DNA from: an uncultured Actinomycetes bacterium
GTDB lineage: Bacteria > Actinomycetota > Thermoleophilia > Gaiellales > F1-60-MAGs149
Length of the DNA: 8,053 bases
Assembly: GCA_903847495.1 (NCBI GenBank)
Contig: CAINDT010000053.1
Span: 1-8,053 of the forward strand
Reading direction: 5' to 3'
Shown piece after piece: positions 5,597 to 8,053 of this stretch (positions are counted from its first letter, which is position 1; each line of letters opens with the position of its first letter). A model generated the notes under the pieces. The model saw only the letters and a list, made by a program, of their open reading frames with translations, made no database searches and had not been told where the DNA came from. The translations under genes and the position numbers were made by a program.

Positions 5597-6052
5597 ATGA
5601 GCGTCACGCAGGCAGCCCCACCGCAGGCGAGTGTGCTGTTCCGGCATCGCCGGCGCCCGCCCGCGATCCACTTCGGTCTGGTCGGCGCGCTCTTCCTCGG
5701 CGTCAGCGCGCTCGCCGCGACGAGTCTGCTCTGGCAGGCCGTGCTGGTCCTCGGCGCACTCGGCGCGCTCGGGTTGGGAGTGCTCGGGCGCGAGCGCATG
5801 TGGATCGAGGACCAGATCATCACCTCCACCGAGGCGGTCATCGTGCATCCCGACGGGGGGCGCTACGCGCTCGCGTTCGATCAGATGCTGCGGGCGGCTG
5901 AGCGCCGTAACGGGATCGCGTTCATCCGCGACGACGGCGCGCAACTGGTGTTCAATCGCAATCCGCACGTGAAGAAGGTCCGGCGCGCGGTGGCTCAGGC
6001 CGCGCCGACCCTAGACTGGGTCGATGAGGTCGACCCGGCCTGCGACACCTGA
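5597..6052 (+). CDS. Small membrane protein of unknown function
   Basis: A 151-residue protein I do not recognise. Residues 1-23 are polar and end in a basic patch (RHRRRPP, 17-22), then two hydrophobic helices (about 25-43 and 46-64) form a hairpin with a short turn. By the positive-inside rule the basic N-terminus and the following GRERMW are cytoplasmic. The rest (65-151) is a soluble domain alternating short strands (QIITSTEAVIVHPDGGRYALAF, GIAFIRDDGAQLVF) with a final basic-then-acidic helix (HVKKVRRAVAQAAPTLDWVDEV). Two membrane helices followed by a small beta-rich cytoplasmic domain resembles bacterial PH-like/YdbS-type membrane proteins, but no motif proves this. The gene is monocistronic: a divergent leaderless promoter precedes it and a strong hairpin follows 6 bases after its stop. 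Confidence 0.75.
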   Translation: MSVTQAAPPQASVLFRHRRRPPAIHFGLVGALFLGVSALAATSLLWQAVLVLGALGALGLGVLGRERMWIEDQIITSTEAVIVHPDGGRYALAFDQMLRAAERRNGIAFIRDDGAQLVFNRNPHVKKVRRAVAQAAPTLDWVDEVDPACDT

Positions 6053-6057
6053 GGGAT

Positions 6058-6096
6058 CCAGTGGTAGCCGGCCCGTGCGGCCGGCAAGCGCACTGG
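6058..6096 (+). terminator. Two-tier GC-rich hairpin, probable terminator
   Basis: CCAGTG (6058-6063) pairs with CACTGG (6091-6096), and inside it GCCGGCC (6067-6073) pairs exactly with GGCCGGC (6079-6085) around a 5-base loop, with a 3/5 internal loop between tiers. It begins 6 bases after the stop of the membrane-protein gene. The following TTGAT is not a U tract, so it would be a U-less terminator or an mRNA 3' stabiliser. Confidence 0.5.
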
Positions 6097-6126
6097 TTGA
6101 TCGGCACTGTGTAACACCGGTAACCT
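6097..6126 (+). promoter_or_regulatory. Promoter of the FAD oxidoreductase gene (leaderless)
   Basis: TTGATC (6097-6102) and TAACCT (6121-6126) are separated by 18 bases, the only recognisable -35/-10 pair in the window. The -10 ends 7 bases before the GTG at 6134, implying a leaderless message. The spacer holds the 9-base palindrome GTGTAACAC (6109-6117), a possible regulator site. The -35 hexamer directly abuts the preceding hairpin. Confidence 0.55.
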
Positions 6127-6133
6127 GCCGCAC

Positions 6134-7372
6134 GTGAGCGAGTTTCCCACCAGCGCGGAGGTTGTCGTGATCGGCGGCGGCGCCGTTGGCCTCAGCACTG
6201 CCTATCTGCTCGCCAAGCGCGGCGTCGATACGGTCGTTCTCGAGCGCAATCAGGTCGGCAGTGGCGCCTCGGCGGGCACCGCCTGCATGATCACGCCCAG
6301 CCACTCGGATCGCACGGCGTCGCCGGCGGCGCTGAAAGACGGGCTGCGCTTTCTGCTCAATCCGAAGGCGCCGCTGAAGTTGCGGGCCAAGCCGAGCGAG
6401 CTCGCCTGGGTCGCCCGCTTCACCGCGTCGTCGCTCAGCGAGGAACGGGCGGAAGCGGGGACGGTGCTGCTGCGCGAGCTCGCACTCCGCAGCACGCAGC
6501 TGCATCGCGAGTGGAGCGAGGAGCTCGGCACGGGACTGGTGATGAACGGCACGCTCAACCTCTGGTCTGGGCCCGATGCGGAGGCCAAGCGTGCGGCGGT
6601 CGTTGCCGATGCCCGCCATTCCGGGCTCGCGATCGAGGAGCTCGATGCGGCGCAGATCGCGGCGCTCGAGCCGTCGGTGCGCGGTGCGACCCACGGGGCG
6701 CTGGCAACTGATGATGGGCACGTCGACTCGCTGCGCTTTACCGAGTGCCTCGGTGAGGGGGTGCGCGCCAACGGCGGCACGATCGTCGAGGACGTCGAGG
6801 TGCTGCGCATCGACCGCTCCGGACCGCGCATCCGTCTCGCGACCACGCAGGGTGCAATTACCTGTGAGCGTGTTGTCGTCGCGGCAGGTGTTTGGACCCG
6901 CCGCTTCGCCGAGGATGTCGGCACGTCGCTGCCGATCACGCCGGCGAAGGGGTACCACGTGGAGTTCGACGGCGCCGTGTCCGACGCACAGCGTCCGATC
7001 TACTTCACCGACGCGCATTGCGTCGCGACGCCGCTCGACGGCCGCATCCGCATCGCCGGCACGCTGGAGATCGGTACGGATCCCGAGTCGATCGATATGC
7101 GCCGCGTCGACGCACTGCGCGAGGCCGGGCAGCGCAACCTCGACGGCGTGCCGGACGAGGCGTCGCACATCTGGATGGGGCAGCGTCCGCTCAGCTCGGA
7201 TTCGATGCCGCTGATCGGACCGCTGCCGGGCGATCCGCGCGTGATCATCGCGTCGGGCCACGGCACGCTCGGGATCACGCTTGCGCCGGTGACGGGCGAG
7301 CTCGTCGCCGACCACATCACCGGCGATGCCGACGCAACCGATCCGCTGCTCGACCCGAGCCGCTTCCGCTGA
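6134..7372 (+). CDS. DAO-type FAD-dependent oxidoreductase (DadA-like)
   Basis: A 412-residue flavoprotein of the D-amino-acid oxidase/dehydrogenase (DAO) superfamily, at full length. AEVVVIGGGAVGLSTAYLLAKRG (8-30) is the FAD Rossmann motif (Gly14, Gly16, Gly19), with Glu37 in VVLERN as the ribose-binding acid. GSGASAGTACMITPS (42-56) is the second conserved FAD/substrate segment. RVVVAAGVWTRR (246-257) and the C-terminal WMGQRPLSSDSMPLIGPLP (347-365) with SGHGTLGITLAPVTGELVAD (374-393) are DadA/glycine-oxidase hallmarks. It is predicted to oxidise an amine such as a D-amino acid, glycine derivative or proline analogue to the imine; the electron acceptor and the substrate cannot be fixed. No signal peptide or transmembrane helix is present. 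The GTG start follows a -10 box by 7 bases. It converges on the phytoene-desaturase-like gene across palindromic repeats. Confidence 0.92.
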   Translation: MSEFPTSAEVVVIGGGAVGLSTAYLLAKRGVDTVVLERNQVGSGASAGTACMITPSHSDRTASPAALKDGLRFLLNPKAPLKLRAKPSELAWVARFTASSLSEERAEAGTVLLRELALRSTQLHREWSEELGTGLVMNGTLNLWSGPDAEAKRAAVVADARHSGLAIEELDAAQIAALEPSVRGATHGALATDDGHVDSLRFTECLGEGVRANGGTIVEDVEVLRIDRSGPRIRLATTQGAITCERVVVAAGVWTRRFAEDVGTSLPITPAKGYHVEFDGAVSDAQRPIYFTDAHCVATPLDGRIRIAGTLEIGTDPESIDMRRVDALREAGQRNLDGVPDEASHIWMGQRPLSSDSMPLIGPLPGDPRVIIASGHGTLGITLAPVTGELVADHITGDADATDPLLDPSRFR

Positions 7373-7390
7373 CCCGGTTCGGACTGGGGC

Positions 7391-7422
7391 GGTTCGGAAT
7401 GGGGTCTGACCCCAAACCGAAC
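7391..7422. repeat. Palindromic intergenic repeat, unit 1
   Basis: A 32-base imperfect palindrome centred on T7407: outer arms GTTCGG (7392-7397) and CCGAAC (7417-7422), an AA/AA internal loop, then TGGGGTC (7400-7406) and GACCCCA (7408-7414). A truncated leading copy, GGTTCGGACTGGGG, lies at 7376-7389. The location between two converging genes would suit a bidirectional terminator or a REP-like element. Confidence 0.85.
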
Positions 7423-7433
7423 TCAGACCTTCC

Positions 7434-7465
7434 GGTTCGGAATGGGGTCTGATCCCAAACCGAAC
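7434..7465. repeat. Palindromic intergenic repeat, unit 2
   Basis: A second copy 43 bases downstream of unit 1, identical except for one C to T change, so that the inner arm reads GATCCCA. The change turns one G-C pair into G-T, which still pairs as G-U when read in RNA from the plus strand. Confidence 0.85.
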
Positions 7466-7472
7466 TTGATGG

Positions 7473-7484
7473 GCCGCTAGCGGC
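7473..7484. other. 12-base perfect palindrome over a stop codon
   Basis: GCCGCTAGCGGC is exactly self-complementary and contains the TAG stop (7479-7477) of the minus-strand flavoprotein gene. It may extend the hairpin cluster of the neighbouring repeats or simply be a by-product of Arg-Arg-stop codons in GC-rich DNA. Confidence 0.4.
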
Positions 7485-8053
7485 GGCCGAGCAGGTGCAT
7501 GGCCGCGCTGCGGCCGGCGATGCCGGAGACCGCGCCACCGCGCCGGGCGCCGGAGCCGCACAGCAGCACGCGGTCGTACTGGGTGGCGACGCCCCAGGTG
7601 CCGACCTCCTCGGGCGACTCGGCCCACGGCCACTGCAGGTCGCGATGAAAGATGTTGCCGCCGGGCAGTCCCAGCGCATCCTCGAGGTCGAGGCCGCACT
7701 TGGCCTCGATGCACGGCCGGCCGTCCTGGTCGAGCGCGAGCACGTCGCCGAGCGGCTCTGCGAGGTGCTCCTCGAAGCCGGCGATCGTGCGCGCCATGTA
7801 CTCGGCGGTGATGCCCGATCGATCGGCGGCGAACAGCGCGTCAGGCGCGTGCAGGCCGAAGAGCGTCAGCGTCTGGTAGCCCTTGGCCTGCAGTTCTGCC
7901 GACAGGATCGAGGGATCGGTGAGGGTGTGGCAGTACAGCTCGCTCGGCGGCTTCGACGGCAGCCGGCCGCTCTTCGCCTCGCGGTACGCGGTCTCGAGCT
8001 CGGCGTAGCCCTCGTCGATGTGCAGGGTGCCGGCGAAGGCCTCCTTCGGATCA
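7477..8053 (-). CDS. Phytoene-desaturase/PYROXD2-like FAD oxidoreductase, C-terminal part
   Basis: An open frame runs from the window's right edge to the TAG at 7479-7477, giving the last 191 residues; the N-terminal FAD-binding half lies outside. The visible part begins DPKEAFAGTLHIDEGYAELE and includes ELYCHTLTDPSIL. It ends with the hallmark of NAD(P)/FAD-dependent oxidoreductases of the phytoene dehydrogenase/PYROXD2 type: LPGGNIFHRDLQWPWAE, then DRVLLCGSGARRGGAVSGIAGRSAAMHLL. That last stretch closes the FAD-binding fold. Relatives desaturate carotenoids or have unknown substrates. The first methionine visible (7797) is internal and not the start. No carotenoid genes are seen in this window, so a carotenoid role is not supported here. 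The gene converges on the DAO-type oxidoreductase. Confidence 0.88.
   Translation of the reverse strand, partial: DPKEAFAGTLHIDEGYAELETAYREAKSGRLPSKPPSELYCHTLTDPSILSAELQAKGYQTLTLFGLHAPDALFAADRSGITAEYMARTIAGFEEHLAEPLGDVLALDQDGRPCIEAKCGLDLEDALGLPGGNIFHRDLQWPWAESPEEVGTWGVATQYDRVLLCGSGARRGGAVSGIAGRSAAMHLLGRR

Noticed and set aside
6053..6133. The structured gap as a possible tRNA or riboswitch.
   Set aside because: It forms a single elongated hairpin with no cloverleaf, anticodon arm or known aptamer core, and the remaining bases are accounted for by the promoter.
6011..7714. A long minus-strand open frame opposite the DAO-type gene.
   Set aside because: It runs through the repeats and across two real genes, has no recognisable domain and is a typical shadow of GC-rich coding sequence.

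Overview
The window is GC-rich chromosomal DNA. Seven of its nine genes have a TAnnnT-like -10 hexamer ending only 6-7 bases before the start codon and no Shine-Dalgarno sequence. This is the layout of leaderless transcripts, which are common in Actinobacteria and Deinococcota. High GC, leaderless genes, a 5-formyl-THF cyclo-ligase beside a transporter and the general protein style suggest an actinobacterium, perhaps a deep-branching class such as Thermoleophilia. The lineage is inference, because no rRNA or other marker gene is present.

Layout from left to right. (1) An ArsR-type repressor (minus, 25-369) faces away from a single-domain rhodanese (plus, 490-819). The AT-richer gap between them holds a 25-base dyad and GTTGT half-sites. 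(2) A PPOX/split-barrel flavin or F420 oxidoreductase (minus, 816-1250) converges on the rhodanese and shares its CTAG stop. It diverges from an MFS exporter (plus, 1308-2615), which is translationally coupled to 5-formyltetrahydrofolate cyclo-ligase (2615-3172). (3) A gap of about 380 bases (3173-3554) carries two tandem copies of a repeat of about 115 bases, each containing the GGGCCCGGGCCC palindrome. (4) A carboxymuconolactone decarboxylase/AhpD-like protein (plus, 3555-4127) converges on an amidase-signature hydrolase (minus, 4124-5533), again with overlapping CTAG stops. (5) A small two-helix membrane protein of unknown function (plus, 5597-6052) is followed by a strong hairpin and then a DadA/DAO-type FAD oxidoreductase (plus, 6134-7372). 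(6) Two tandem palindromic repeats built on GGGGTCTGACCCC separate it from the C-terminal part of a phytoene-desaturase/PYROXD2-like flavoprotein (minus, running off the right edge).

Most transcription units are single genes. The only convincing functional pairings are repressor with rhodanese (possible sulfur or thiol response) and exporter with cyclo-ligase (coupled, but with no obvious shared pathway). I see no CRISPR array, phage or transposase gene, toxin-antitoxin pair, tRNA or rRNA, and no clear new multi-gene system. The most notable signals are the near-uniform leaderless promoter layout, the operator-like dyad between repressor and rhodanese, and two different families of intergenic palindromic repeats.
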